Shown: positions 46,598 to 55,484, numbered from the stretch's first letter. The stretch: 64,000 nucleotides of DNA from Poriferisphaera corsica (GCF_007747445.1 NZ_CP036425.1:2588175-2652174), one strand, 5' to 3'. Notes: generated from the sequence alone by a model not told the origin. Program-made: numbers and translations.

Positions 46598-48133
46598 ATG
46601 TCGAACCAAAAAATTACACCTCGGAAACAAAACTACGCTCAGTGGTATCAAGACGTCATCCAATCCGCAGGCCTCGCCGAGCATTCGCCCGTCCGCGGCT
46701 GCATGGTCATTCGACCGGAAGGCTACGCGATCTGGGAAGCAATACAGCGTGATTTAGATCTACGCATCAAGCGTTCAGGACATATGAACGCTTATTTCCC
46801 GATGTTAATCCCGCAGAGTTTTTTAGCAAAAGAAGCACAGCACGTCGAAGGCTTCGCCATGGAGTGTGCCGTTGTCACGCATTCCAAGCTTGAGAATGGT
46901 CATGACAATCAGCTTGAGCCAGGCGGCCCTCTCGAAGAGCCAATGGTCATACGCCCGACAAGTGAAACAATCGTTAATCACATGTTCAGCCAATGGGTCC
47001 AGAGCTATCGTGACCTACCTATCTTAATGAATCAATGGTGCAATGTGATGCGTTGGGAAATGCGTACACGTTTGTTCCTACGCACCGCTGAATTTCTTTG
47101 GCAAGAAGGACATACCGTTCACGAAACCCGAAAAGAAGCAGAATCCGAAACACTTCGCATGCTCGACACTTATGCCGATTTTTGTGAACAGATGTTGGCC
47201 ATTCCTGTCATCAAAGGTCGCAAAACAAACAAAGAAAAGTTCGCCGGCGCAGTCCACACCTACTCGATTGAAGCACTTCTCCAAGACGGTAAAGCACTCC
47301 AGGCCGGCACCAGCCATTTTCTCGGCCAAAACTTCAGCAAAGGCTTCGACATCCAATACCTCGGACGCGATCAAAAACTCGAATACGCCTGGACAACCAG
47401 CTGGGGTGTCAGCACACGTCTAATCGGCGCATTGATCATGATGCACAGCGATGATAAAGGCCTCGTCCTGCCACCAGCCGTTGCGCCGCAAGCTATTGCC
47501 ATCGTACCGATCCTAAACAAAAAACAGGATGACACAGATATCCGCACGCTAATTGATCAGCTTCTAAAGCGTCTACTACCTGAAAAAGCAATAAAAATTG
47601 CATCCACTGATCGTGACAGTATTGAAAAGTACATCATTAATGAAAACACGAATCAGCAGATCGTCGTGGATTGGCGTAAATATCGTCCCGGCGACAAACG
47701 CTATCATTGGGAAAAACGTGGTGTCCCATTACGAATCGAAATCGGCCCCCGAGAAGTCGCTGCACGTTCATGTATGGTCAAACGCCGCTGTGATAATACG
47801 CAAGCATCCATGCAGATAGACGACCTAACACCAGATTGGTTACGAGACCAGCTTGCTAGCATCCAAAAAACTATGCTGGACAAAGCATCTCAGTTCATGC
47901 AATCCAATATCCGTCACGCGAATTCTTACGATGAGCTAAAACACATACTCAAAGAACATGGCGGCCTCGTGCGCTGCTTCTTCGAGCCAAACGACGAAAT
48001 TGAAAAGAAAATCCAGGAAGAAACCAAAGCCGCTGTACGAAACATCCCGTTCGATCAAAATACATCCATCGGCCGCTGTATCTACACAAACATGGAAACT
48101 TCGACTGAAGTCCTTTTCGCGCTGGCTTATTAG
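46598..48133 (+). CDS. proS: Prolyl-tRNA synthetase, archaeal/eukaryotic type
   Basis: 511 residues, class II synthetase that charges tRNA-Pro. It is the shorter archaeal/eukaryotic-like form lacking the bacterial YbaK insertion. Motif 1 region: SPVRGCMVIRPEGYAIWEAI; motif 2: QWCNVMRWEMRTRLFLRTAE and FLWQEGHTVHETRKEA; motif 3 region: TTSWGVSTRLIGALIMMHSD. The anticodon-binding domain follows (APQAIAIVPILNKK). In the C-terminal zinc domain typical of this type, several ligand cysteines are missing (CFFEPNDEIEKKI, IGRCIYTNME), so it probably does not bind zinc. No Shine-Dalgarno is seen before the ATG. Shares no operon with neighbours. Confidence 0.96.
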   Translation: MSNQKITPRKQNYAQWYQDVIQSAGLAEHSPVRGCMVIRPEGYAIWEAIQRDLDLRIKRSGHMNAYFPMLIPQSFLAKEAQHVEGFAMECAVVTHSKLENGHDNQLEPGGPLEEPMVIRPTSETIVNHMFSQWVQSYRDLPILMNQWCNVMRWEMRTRLFLRTAEFLWQEGHTVHETRKEAESETLRMLDTYADFCEQMLAIPVIKGRKTNKEKFAGAVHTYSIEALLQDGKALQAGTSHFLGQNFSKGFDIQYLGRDQKLEYAWTTSWGVSTRLIGALIMMHSDDKGLVLPPAVAPQAIAIVPILNKKQDDTDIRTLIDQLLKRLLPEKAIKIASTDRDSIEKYIINENTNQQIVVDWRKYRPGDKRYHWEKRGVPLRIEIGPREVAARSCMVKRRCDNTQASMQIDDLTPDWLRDQLASIQKTMLDKASQFMQSNIRHANSYDELKHILKEHGGLVRCFFEPNDEIEKKIQEETKAAVRNIPFDQNTSIGRCIYTNMETSTEVLFALAY

Positions 48134-48263
48134 AGCAAGTGGCATGTCGACTTAGTGTGGCTGGCAGTTAGGTAATTCGACTGCCGAACTTTGTGATTGC
48201 TGCCACCCCATCCTCAACAAATCAAGATCCCCATCCCCCTGACTCAATCAGCCCGACCCAAAC

Positions 48264-48297
48264 AAAAAGACCCGCTGCATTCGCAACGGGTCTTTTT
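48264..48297. terminator. Hairpin terminator between proS and tRNA-Ala
   Basis: AAAAAGACCCG (48264-48274) pairs with CGGGTCTTTTT (48287-48297). T or A runs flank both sides, so it can stop the plus-strand proS transcript and the minus-strand tRNA-Ala transcript that ends at 48304. Confidence 0.85.
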
Positions 48298-48303
48298 GAA
48301 TAA

Positions 48304-48376
48304 TGGAGCAGAGGGGGCTTGAACCCCTGACCTTTGCACTGCCAGTGCAACGCTCTCCCAACTGAGCTACTGCCCC
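48304..48376 (-). tRNA. tRNA-Ala (anticodon GGC)
   Basis: Cloverleaf on the minus strand: acceptor GGGGCAG/CTGCTCC including the G3-U70 alanine identity pair, D arm AGCTCAGTTGGGAGAGC, anticodon stem TTGCA/TGCAA with loop CTGGCAG (anticodon GGC), T arm CAGGGGTTCAAGCCCCC, discriminator A at 48304. CCA is not encoded. 73 nt. Confidence 0.97.
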
Positions 48377-48797
48377 TAATCCCTTGACGGATGAAGCTCA
48401 GTTATTGACGTAAAATGCCAACTAAACCGTAACTTCTGGGGGTCGCAAATTATAACATCCTCACTGAACGCATCAAACAGCCCGGTTATCCCCATTCAAA
48501 CGCAGCACTTGCGCATACACAATTTATGCTTATGCATGCCCACATATGCCTTTTAAGCACATGAATGGCCCTAACCCAATATGTGGAAGCCCGCCAATTC
48601 GCCGCAACTGGCACATCTGATATATTATCTTAATTACTGACGGGTTACGCCCCCTTGTGCCCGCCGGGTTCGCCATCAGCGCCAACCCACCTATAATGAG
48701 GTTGTGCACCGCCTGAGCACCTTCGCCCTGCCCCATTGAGGCCGCGATCCTCAAGCGCCGCCTCATAACATGCTCACCCTGACAATGGAGAATTGCC
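48377..48797. other. Intergenic region between tRNA-Ala and the zinc-ribbon protein gene
   Basis: About 420 bp. It must hold the tRNA-Ala promoter (minus) and the promoter of the next gene (plus). GGAG at 48787-48790 is the ribosome site of the gene at 48798. Short open frames here do not look like proteins. Confidence 0.4.
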
Positions 48798-49550
48798 TTG
48801 TCGCTTCAGGAAGATTTGTACGAACTGTTCCTTCTCGATACCCAAGTGCGTGGTTTACGTAGCCGCCTCGATGCCGCGATGCGTCGTCAAAAAGCGCAGC
48901 AGACCAAGCTCGATAAGATCGAAAACCAACTCGGCGAACTCCGTAACCAGCTCAAACACCAACAATCAGCAGCCATGACTGCTGAGAAGGAATCAAACGA
49001 GATTGATGAGAAGATCAAGCAATCTCGCGAGCAGATGAACGCAGTCACCAGCAACAAGGAATACTCCGCTTTGCTGGTTGAAGTCAATACACTCAAGATT
49101 GACAAGGGCAAAGCAGAAACTGTTGCGCTTGACCATCTCAATGCAACCGAAGAAACGCAAAAAAATATTGATGTGATTGAGCAGCAAGTGGATAGCCAGA
49201 AAAATCTGGTAGAAGCAGCAAGCAAGGACGTCGAAGAAGCCCGCGTTGCAGTGGGTGATCAGCTTGACAAGGTTGAAGCTGAGCGTGCGGAATCTGCGAA
49301 AAAAATTCCAACCGCGTCATTGGCAATATTTGATCGCCTTGCGTATGAGCATGATGGTGAAGCACTTGCGGAAATTGAAGAGCAAAACCGCAAGCGCAAC
49401 GAATACACCTGCGGCGGCTGCTACATGCAACTCCCAATCGAGCGTATCAGCAGCACAGCCTCCAAGCCCAATGCCATCACCACCTGCCCAACCTGCGGCA
49501 GGATTCTTTTTATGAAGACCGAGAACATTGAAGCGCTCAGCGGTAAATAA
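48798..49550 (+). CDS. Coiled-coil protein with C-terminal C4-type zinc ribbon
   Basis: 250 residues. Residues ~1-180 are a long antiparallel coiled coil rich in Lys, Glu, Gln (LRSRLDAAMRRQKAQQTKLD, EIDEKIKQSREQMNAVTSNK EYSALLVEV). The end has CGGCYMQLP and CPTCGRILF, two C-x2-C knuckles 30 residues apart, the zf-RING_7 (C4-type zinc ribbon) arrangement. The NKEYSALLVEV element is a family signature. The family is widespread but its role is not settled; nucleic-acid binding is often assumed. The start is TTG with GGAG seven nucleotides upstream. It lies upstream of an RNase HI gene, separated by a terminator. Confidence 0.92.
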   Translation: MSLQEDLYELFLLDTQVRGLRSRLDAAMRRQKAQQTKLDKIENQLGELRNQLKHQQSAAMTAEKESNEIDEKIKQSREQMNAVTSNKEYSALLVEVNTLKIDKGKAETVALDHLNATEETQKNIDVIEQQVDSQKNLVEAASKDVEEARVAVGDQLDKVEAERAESAKKIPTASLAIFDRLAYEHDGEALAEIEEQNRKRNEYTCGGCYMQLPIERISSTASKPNAITTCPTCGRILFMKTENIEALSGK

Positions 49551-49575
49551 GCTGACCCCCAAACAAGCAAATCTC

Positions 49576-49608
49576 AAAGACGCAGTCCGTTACGCTGCGT
49601 CTTTTTTT
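49576..49608 (+). terminator. Rho-independent terminator after the zinc-ribbon protein gene
   Basis: A 10-bp stem, AAAGACGCAG (49576-49585) with CTGCGTCTTT (49595-49604), loop of nine nucleotides, followed by a T run. Confidence 0.92.
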
Positions 49609-49755
49609 ATAGACATTCACTTGCGAGATTATGACGTGCTGCACAGAAATACAGATCAGCAACATACCTCAATGCAATATTTGCACGGATCGTTAAAATA
49701 ACGATCAACCTAAGTACTTGACGATTAGCTAGTAACATTAAGATTTGGATAAGAC

Positions 49756-50511
49756 ATGATGAAATGCATCATTCATATTGACGGTGGGGCGAGAGGAAAC
49801 CCGGGCCCGGCCGCGGCAGGCGTAACGATCAAACAAGCAGGCACAGGCAAGATCGTCCATGAGGCGGGTTATTATCTGGGGCACATGACCAATAACTCGG
49901 CTGAGTACAACGGGTTACTGCATGCACTGGAAGCTGCGAAGGGGTTGAAGGCTGACGAACTTCTCATTCATAGCGATTCTCAGTTGATGGTGCGCCAAAT
50001 CAATGGGGAATACAAGGTTAAGAGTCCTGATCTCAAGCCTCTGTATACCAAAGCATTACGATTGATCGGCGGATTTAAAAAAGTAGATCTGGTGCATGTG
50101 CGGCGTGAGAAAAATAAACGTGCGGACGAGCTTGCCAATCTTTCGATGGATGCGGAGACGGATGTTTTTTTTACGGACGAGGGAGGGGAGGAGTCAGGCA
50201 GATCATCCGAAAACTCTTCGGTTAAATCAAGTGGTGCGGGCGAGGGCTTATTCGATAACCCGACAACTGAAAGTACTACGCAAGCACAGGGTGGTGATGG
50301 ATTTAGCGTGAAGTTGACAACCGGGGATTGTCAGAATGGTTGCGGAAAAGGACGAACGTTTGTGTTCGGCGAAAAGACGCCGGGCGGTTGCTGTGTGCAT
50401 GCGGCGGCGGCGGCGCTGGGTGCCAATCCGATGAAATGGGACAGGAATCAAACGGGCGAGGATATGATCTGCAACCAGTGCTGGCAGACAATCGAAGTTC
50501 GGAAGCGTTGA
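49756..50511 (+). CDS. RNase HI-family protein with Cys-rich C-terminal extension
   Basis: 251 residues. The first ~135 are an RNase H fold: IIHIDGGARGNPGPAAAGVT (first catalytic Asp), NNSAEYNGLLHALEAA (Glu), LLIHSDSQLMVRQINGEYKV (Asp) and HVRREKNKRADELANLSMD (final Asp), so the DEDD set is complete. It should cut RNA in RNA-DNA hybrids. A Ser/Gly-rich linker (~residues 140-185) joins a C-terminal module with DCQNGCGKGRTFVFGEKTPG, GCCVHAAAAAL and ICNQCWQTIEV, which resembles the TIGR04076 type of small Cys protein and is not part of RNase HI. Start ATG 49756 with GGA about 9 nt upstream. Confidence 0.88.
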   Translation: MMKCIIHIDGGARGNPGPAAAGVTIKQAGTGKIVHEAGYYLGHMTNNSAEYNGLLHALEAAKGLKADELLIHSDSQLMVRQINGEYKVKSPDLKPLYTKALRLIGGFKKVDLVHVRREKNKRADELANLSMDAETDVFFTDEGGEESGRSSENSSVKSSGAGEGLFDNPTTESTTQAQGGDGFSVKLTTGDCQNGCGKGRTFVFGEKTPGGCCVHAAAAALGANPMKWDRNQTGEDMICNQCWQTIEVRKR

Positions 50512-50925
50512 TCCCCACCTCTAACCAACAATTAGATCTGTGTTTTCGATACGAGTTATAATTCGGTTTTGTGCGCAGGTTTGTGGTTTTGTTAGCGCGT
50601 TAAATCACGTTTTTTGCGCGCACAAAAGTGAAGAAAAACAGGGGTTCGCGGCGCGTTTGTGCGCATGAAACTTCTTAATCGGGGATTACCTGTAACTCAA
50701 GTGAACACAAAATGCAGAGAACTGACCAAGGTTTGGCAAGTATTGGGTGATAACCGCGCGCTAACTGAATTTTCCTCGCTAGTGAGAAAAAGGCAAAAAA
50801 CGCGATTGTGCGTGTGATCGCGCTCAGATAAAACTGAGTTTTGGCTGACTCATTGAAATGCCATTCTCGGGGACATTGAGAAGCGAAAGACAAACCAAAA
50901 TTCTGAGATCGCGATTGGCTGCTGA
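50512..50925. other. Intergenic region with dispersed repeat copy B
   Basis: About 410 bp without a clear gene. It has three TGCGCA-centred words (50572, 50616, 50661) and the repeat described separately. Downstream, 50740-50850 has further GC-rich words (GCGCGC, CGCGATTGTGCG). Confidence 0.45.
50572..50718 (-). repeat. Dispersed noncoding repeat, copy B
   Basis: Shares words with copy A at 30597-30767: GCGCGCACAAAAGTGAA (50616-50632), and on the minus strand TTACAGGTAATCCCCG (50680-50695), TGCGCACAAACGCGCC (50650-50665) and GCATTTTG (50708-50715). The TGTGCGCA word occurs three times within it. Confidence 0.5.
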
Positions 50926-51792
50926 ATGTATGATGCGGTTGATCGTTTTGTTTGCTTGACTGGATTGGTTTCATTAAGCTTTGGGGCAAGTTTTGTGTTA
51001 TCAGTGGTTGCTCGGAGGGTAAACATTTTGCATGAAGGGCAGAGTAAAACTCACTTGAAATCAGATATGAAAACAACGTTTGGTTTTAGCAACAAAGTGT
51101 TTTTGGGTTGCGGTTTGTGCTTTGGGTTGATGATTCTTTTCTGGATCATGATGAATTCGCTCGCCCCCAATTGGTTGGATGGATACACAACTAAGCAGGG
51201 GAACTTGCCATATCTTATTGCGATGTTGATGACGGTATTGCCGCTGTTTGTGACGAATGTAACATGGTTTGCGCGGTTGTATATCGGTAATAATTCAGGG
51301 GGTTCGAGCCGATCGAATTTGGGTGAACATGTGGTGCATTGCAGCGCGATGAAGAAGTGGATTGGGGTGTATGATCCGAAATGTTTGGGAATCGTAGTTA
51401 ATCTGAAATGCTCAACGTGTCACTATAATCTTCGTGGACTGAACATTGATAGTGATTGCCCTGAATGTGGGCGGTATATAGGCGACAGTATCATAGCCTT
51501 GAAACGAATGATTGGACGGCCGCCTTATGAGAAGCTTGCGCGTATGGCAACAATGTCGTTCTGTATCGCATGCTTATCAATCATCGGTATGTTCTTTTTT
51601 TCGAATTTACTTGGCGTTATATTGTTTCAGGCTGATGATGATTTTATCGTGTATGGAAGTATGTTTTTAATCATAACGGCAGGTGTGCTGACTTTCATGA
51701 TTAGTCTGTTGTTTTTCTTTGTGAGCATGATTAGTTCAATCGCATTACGGAAACGATATGAACGGTTGATCGAGGACGTCATGAGGGTGTAA
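50926..51792 (+). CDS. Multi-pass membrane protein with planctomycete-type zinc ribbon
   Basis: 288 residues. Hydrophobic segments near residues 10-35, 55-75 (KVFLGCGLCFGLMILFWIMM), 90-110, 205-230 and 245-275. Between them sits a zinc ribbon: CSTCHYNLRGLNIDSDCPEC followed by GRYIGDS, i.e. two C-x2-C knuckles with YNLRGL, a signature very common in planctomycete proteins of unknown role. The start is uncertain: ATG 50926 includes a plausible first helix, ATG 51067 (MKTTFGFSNK) is an alternative; neither has a strong ribosome site. It is convergent with the protein at 51896 across a poly-G tract. Confidence 0.8.
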   Translation: MYDAVDRFVCLTGLVSLSFGASFVLSVVARRVNILHEGQSKTHLKSDMKTTFGFSNKVFLGCGLCFGLMILFWIMMNSLAPNWLDGYTTKQGNLPYLIAMLMTVLPLFVTNVTWFARLYIGNNSGGSSRSNLGEHVVHCSAMKKWIGVYDPKCLGIVVNLKCSTCHYNLRGLNIDSDCPECGRYIGDSIIALKRMIGRPPYEKLARMATMSFCIACLSIIGMFFFSNLLGVILFQADDDFIVYGSMFLIITAGVLTFMISLLFFFVSMISSIALRKRYERLIEDVMRV

Positions 51793-51806
51793 GGTTCGAC
51801 ACATCT

Positions 51807-51888
51807 GAGGGGCGAAGGAGGGGGGGAAGGAGGGGCGAAGGAGGGGGGGAAGGAGGGGGGGGAGGAGGGGGGGGAGGAGGGGGGGAGG
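51807..51888 (+). repeat. G-rich (GGAGG/GGGGGG)n low-complexity tract
   Basis: About 80 bp made almost only of G with A and a few C: imperfect repeats of AAGGAGGGGGGG and GGAGGGGGGGG. Many G runs of four to eight allow G-quadruplex folding of the plus strand. It sits between two convergent genes, ending seven bases before the stop of the minus-strand gene. Confidence 0.9.
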
Positions 51889-51895
51889 TTAATTA

Positions 51896-53134
51896 TTAGT
51901 GAATGGGCGACAGGTCGTCAATGTAGTCGGGGATGAGATGAGTTGGTGAAGTTGGTGACGCATTGTGATCGAGGGTGTAGCGGGCGGCGGCGAGTTCGCG
52001 GATAAGGAGGTTGCGGTGATTGTAGTATGCGAGTGTATCGTTGAAGCTGGATAGATCTTGCCAGGCGAAATTTGTGAGTGGTGTGGTGTAGCTGTATGAA
52101 GGATTCCCTGAGTTGTTGGGGTAGATATAAATCTGTTGTTCTGCTTGTTCGAGGTATTGCTGGCCAAGGTCGGCAAACTGCTTCCTGTCGTAATGTTTTA
52201 GAAAAGTATATTGATGAATATTGACCATGTAATGCATAAGTAGGTCAGGTACTTCATCTTCGCTATTAAATATCTCATTGAAATACCCTTCATATTCGAT
52301 GGCATACTGGCGGATAAGATCGGGCATTTGCGCATTGAGTTGCTGATCTTCAGGCAGTATTAGCGCTTGTTGCAATTTGAGCAGTTGCTGTTGATTGAGC
52401 AGATCACTACGGACGGCATACATGATCGGATGGCTGATGTTATTCCTGTAGATTATTTCCAGAAACATCTTGGGATAGTTTCTGGGAATATGAGCGATGG
52501 TGTTGGAGAGCTGAATCATAAGAAGCATGTCGTCGTAGGCTTCATTGATGCGGTTGTTGCGTAAGTGGCGGATGGTTCGAAGGCTAAGCAATGAAGTGGC
52601 GTGGTAGATGTGAACTGTGTGGTCGAGTATGTGGTTGTATTCAGGCTGGCCGGGGAGATGGAACTGGACGGGGCCCGTGGCGCGAAGCGATTTGAGCATG
52701 TCGAGTGATTGGGATGTTTCTTCAAGTAATCGGTTGATGATAGCAGCGTGTTGTGTTGAGAGATCTTCATCTGGCGGGAAGCTGACAAAGGTATACGTGC
52801 CTGATTCAATCAGGATGTTGAGATTATGGCTAAGTTTAAGGTCGGGATCGAGCAATTCGAATGCTTCGTAGAAGGGGGAGGGATCGGCGTGGTCGTTGGG
52901 AAAGGCATCATAAAATTTTTGGTTGAGTGATTGAAGGGTATGGCCTTGGATTAGTTGATTGTAGGCGTTGTTGGCGAGTAGGTAGTAGGTGAGGTAGGTG
53001 ATGAGGTAGAGGATAATGAGGGCGATAGGGGCGAGGATGAGGAAACGATACAACTTACGGTGATGTGTGAAGCGGTATTGCCAGAGACGGCGGTAGTCTT
53101 GAAAGTCGGATTTGAGGGTGTCGATAATGGGCAT
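51896..53134 (-). CDS. Membrane-anchored hypothetical protein
   Basis: 412 residues. A basic N-terminus (YRRLWQYRFTHHRKLYRF) is followed by one membrane helix (LILAPIALIILYLITYLTYY) at about residues 31-52 and a ~350-residue outer domain rich in helices, Leu, Gln and Asn (SLLSLRTIRHLRNNRINEAY, LLNQQQLLKLQQALILPEDQ). I do not recognise a family; the layout resembles lineage-specific planctomycete proteins with TPR-like helices. No enzymatic motif. Its stop lies next to the poly-G tract, and the transcript would therefore run into a poly-C stretch. Confidence 0.75.
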   Translation of the reverse strand: MPIIDTLKSDFQDYRRLWQYRFTHHRKLYRFLILAPIALIILYLITYLTYYLLANNAYNQLIQGHTLQSLNQKFYDAFPNDHADPSPFYEAFELLDPDLKLSHNLNILIESGTYTFVSFPPDEDLSTQHAAIINRLLEETSQSLDMLKSLRATGPVQFHLPGQPEYNHILDHTVHIYHATSLLSLRTIRHLRNNRINEAYDDMLLMIQLSNTIAHIPRNYPKMFLEIIYRNNISHPIMYAVRSDLLNQQQLLKLQQALILPEDQQLNAQMPDLIRQYAIEYEGYFNEIFNSEDEVPDLLMHYMVNIHQYTFLKHYDRKQFADLGQQYLEQAEQQIYIYPNNSGNPSYSYTTPLTNFAWQDLSSFNDTLAYYNHRNLLIRELAAARYTLDHNASPTSPTHLIPDYIDDLSPIH

Positions 53135-53500
53135 AATGATCGCTCACAATGATTGCAATGGCTATAGAAATAGACGGAGTGGATGGGGTATTGTTTCAGT
53201 ATTAAGGTAAATGCGTTCTAGGCAGATTTCGATAGCTGAGCTGTTACTTAAGAAATGTTGGCTGGATGTGACAATCGGATTAATCGTCATAGATGAGCGA
53301 TCATGTAAAAATACCATGATGAAGGTAGAAGATTTTTGCTTAGGAGGGTAGTTTCACATATCTTTTGAAGACGCTGAGCGTGAGAATCCGTGTCAATATG
53401 GAATTTTGGCCTCTTTGATCAGATTATGCAGATTTCTGGTGCGGTATGAGGATGCTCTTGCTTACGATGGATAAAAAAGATCAAGATCGAGGGTTTGCTG
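53135..53500. other. Divergent intergenic region
   Basis: About 365 bp between two divergent genes; presumably both promoters. No hairpin, repeat or short gene is evident. GAGG eight nucleotides before 53501 is the ribosome site of the next gene. Confidence 0.4.
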
Positions 53501-54517
53501 ATGAATGTAGTCGTGACATGGATGTATTGCTCGCCTCCTAAGGAGAAGATCAATCATGCGCAAATGGGGGCTGATAGCGATCTGGCGGAAACTCAGAATT
53601 ACTATTGGCGATGTATTTTTTTGATGTTCGAGAGTAGTTGGCGGTTAAACGGTGGAGATACGCGTCATATTTTATTGGTGAATAAGCGGCCGCCTGATGA
53701 GATCGATGGGGTGGATACGCGTCAATTGATTGAGCAGTATGGGGTAGAGGTGATTGATATTCCGAATATTACAAAGGCGCCGGAGGATTACCATACGGCC
53801 TGGAATATTCAGTTTACGCTGATCGATATTATGAAATGGATTGGTGAGAATACTGCTGCGGAAGATCATGTCTATCTGCTGGATAGTGATGTTGTGTTCA
53901 ATCTGCCGCTGAATGATGAGATGGCGGAGGTGATTGATAAAAAGAAGGCGATGATTTATACGATCGATTATGAATTAGATCATGTGGTTAATGGGAATAC
54001 ACGGCGAGATTTATTGGCCATCTCAAAGGAGATGAGTGGGGGATATGATCGGGATGAATTCAGATATGCGGGCGGTGAGATCATCGGGGGATTGGGGAAA
54101 GAGTATACACGGATGGCGGAGTTAAGCCGCAAGTACTATGAAGAATGTTTAGAGCGATATGCGAATAAGCAGTCGAAGTTTTTGACTGAGGAGCATTTGT
54201 TCAGCTATGTGTATGATTTGCTGGGGTACGAGCCATATACAGCGAATAAGTTCTTGAAGCGTATCTGGACAGATCGTAGTTTGTATACGACGATCACAGG
54301 TGACGAACATGGGTTGGTTTTTTGGCATTTACCTGCGGAGAAAAAGAAGGGTTTTTATAAGCTATTCCAGCAGTATCGTCTAAAGGACGATGGGAGTTAT
54401 GTTTTAGATACTGATCAGCATGGGCGGTTTTATGGGATTGACGCGACGTTGGGTACGCACTTGATGGTGTGGCCAAAGCGTGTGGCGAGAAAGATGTATT
54501 ACATGCTGAAGAAGTGA
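53501..54517 (+). CDS. Hypothetical GT-A-fold glycosyltransferase-like protein
   Basis: 338 residues. It begins MNVVVTWMYCSPP and has a Rossmann-like order with a DxD-type motif in VYLLDSDVVFNLPLNDEM, the usual nucleotide-sugar/metal site of GT-A enzymes; further conserved-looking pieces are FRYAGGEIIGGLGKEYTRMA and FLTEEHLFSYVYDLLGY. No membrane helix. Substrate unknown, and the assignment is by motif and fold order, not by close family similarity. The ATG at 53501 (after GAGG) is preferred to the TTG at 53495. A small terminator follows. Confidence 0.65.
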   Translation: MNVVVTWMYCSPPKEKINHAQMGADSDLAETQNYYWRCIFLMFESSWRLNGGDTRHILLVNKRPPDEIDGVDTRQLIEQYGVEVIDIPNITKAPEDYHTAWNIQFTLIDIMKWIGENTAAEDHVYLLDSDVVFNLPLNDEMAEVIDKKKAMIYTIDYELDHVVNGNTRRDLLAISKEMSGGYDRDEFRYAGGEIIGGLGKEYTRMAELSRKYYEECLERYANKQSKFLTEEHLFSYVYDLLGYEPYTANKFLKRIWTDRSLYTTITGDEHGLVFWHLPAEKKKGFYKLFQQYRLKDDGSYVLDTDQHGRFYGIDATLGTHLMVWPKRVARKMYYMLKK

Positions 54518-54542
54518 TTGAATAAGACAACGAATGACTATG

Positions 54543-54571
54543 CATGCATGCGGCGACGTATGCATGTTTTT
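54543..54571 (+). terminator. Probable terminator after the GT-A-like gene
   Basis: CATGCATGC pairs with GTATGCATG (54543-54551 and 54558-54566, one wobble pair) around a six-base loop, followed by TTTTTA. It overlaps the last base of the minus-strand gene that ends at 54570. Confidence 0.7.
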
Positions 54572-55484
54572 ATTTAGATGTGGATTTATGTTTTAGTTGG
54601 TAAGCGGTGATAAGGCCGAGGGGGAGTGTGAGGAGGATATCGGCAGCGCGGTCGATGAGGGCGGCGGCTGCGGCAAGAGGAGCGGTGATGGGGGTTGTTA
54701 ATGCGATGAGGCCGGCGACTGTCCATTCGGAGAGGCCGAGGCCGTTGGGGGTGAGGCCGAGGAGTTTGATGAGGAGTGAGGCGGCGGTGGCGAGGAGTGC
54801 GGAGTGATAGGAGATGGGCGAACCGAGGGCGAGGAAGGCGAGGTAGAGACGGAGGGCGGCGATGAGCATATCGATGATTTTGAGGAGGGGCCATAGTGTG
54901 GGGGTGACGATGGCATGAGTTCGGTTTAGAAGCAGTTTTTGGATGAGAGGTTTGGTGAAGCGAGGGATGAGTGTGAGGAGAATGAAGGCGAAGAGAAGAA
55001 TAAGGTTGATGGCGAATGAGGGGAATTGGTAAATAACACCTAACAGTAAGATAGATGCGGCGGGGATAAAAATGTAAAGGCTAAGGCCAAGGATGATTGC
55101 GAGGATGAGGAGTGAATCTTTGAGCGCGAGATTGTGTGAAGATTTGAGGTAGGCTGCCCTGCCCCACAGGCCGGGGCGTAGGAGGGGGATGTAGTTGAGG
55201 AGTGAGGAAGCGGTGATGAGTTTGAACATCAGACGGAAACGGACAGGTGAGGTTGTGGGGAAGGATTTGGTGATGATGTGGAAGAGGGAGGATGTCAGCA
55301 GGAGATTGAGGAAGACGAGAGCGATGATGGCGAAGAGATAGAGGGGATGGATGGACTGGAGGGTTACGAAGGAGAGGTTTTGGAATGCGTAGTAGATGGC
55401 GAGCAATAGGAGAGCAAGCCCGAGAAAAGGAGCGAAGGGTTTTAGGTATTTTGCGAGTTGCTGCTGCATGTTTGGTATGGTCAT
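54570..55484 (-). CDS. Lysylphosphatidylglycerol synthase TM region/UPF0104-family membrane protein
   Basis: 304 residues with about eight hydrophobic helices, e.g. FLGLALLLLAIYYAFQNLSF, YLFAIIALVFLNLLLTSSLF and SLLILAIILGLSLYIFIPAA. The family motif near the last third (LLGLTPNGLGLSEWTVAGLI) is typical of LPG_synthase_TM/AglD-YbhN proteins (GxGxxE-type). In this family the domain is linked to lipid or polyprenyl-linked substrate transfer across the membrane. There is no cytosolic synthetase domain, so it is not a full MprF. Coding strand is very C-rich. Confidence 0.75.
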   Translation of the reverse strand: MTIPNMQQQLAKYLKPFAPFLGLALLLLAIYYAFQNLSFVTLQSIHPLYLFAIIALVFLNLLLTSSLFHIITKSFPTTSPVRFRLMFKLITASSLLNYIPLLRPGLWGRAAYLKSSHNLALKDSLLILAIILGLSLYIFIPAASILLLGVIYQFPSFAINLILLFAFILLTLIPRFTKPLIQKLLLNRTHAIVTPTLWPLLKIIDMLIAALRLYLAFLALGSPISYHSALLATAASLLIKLLGLTPNGLGLSEWTVAGLIALTTPITAPLAAAAALIDRAADILLTLPLGLITAYQLKHKSTSK

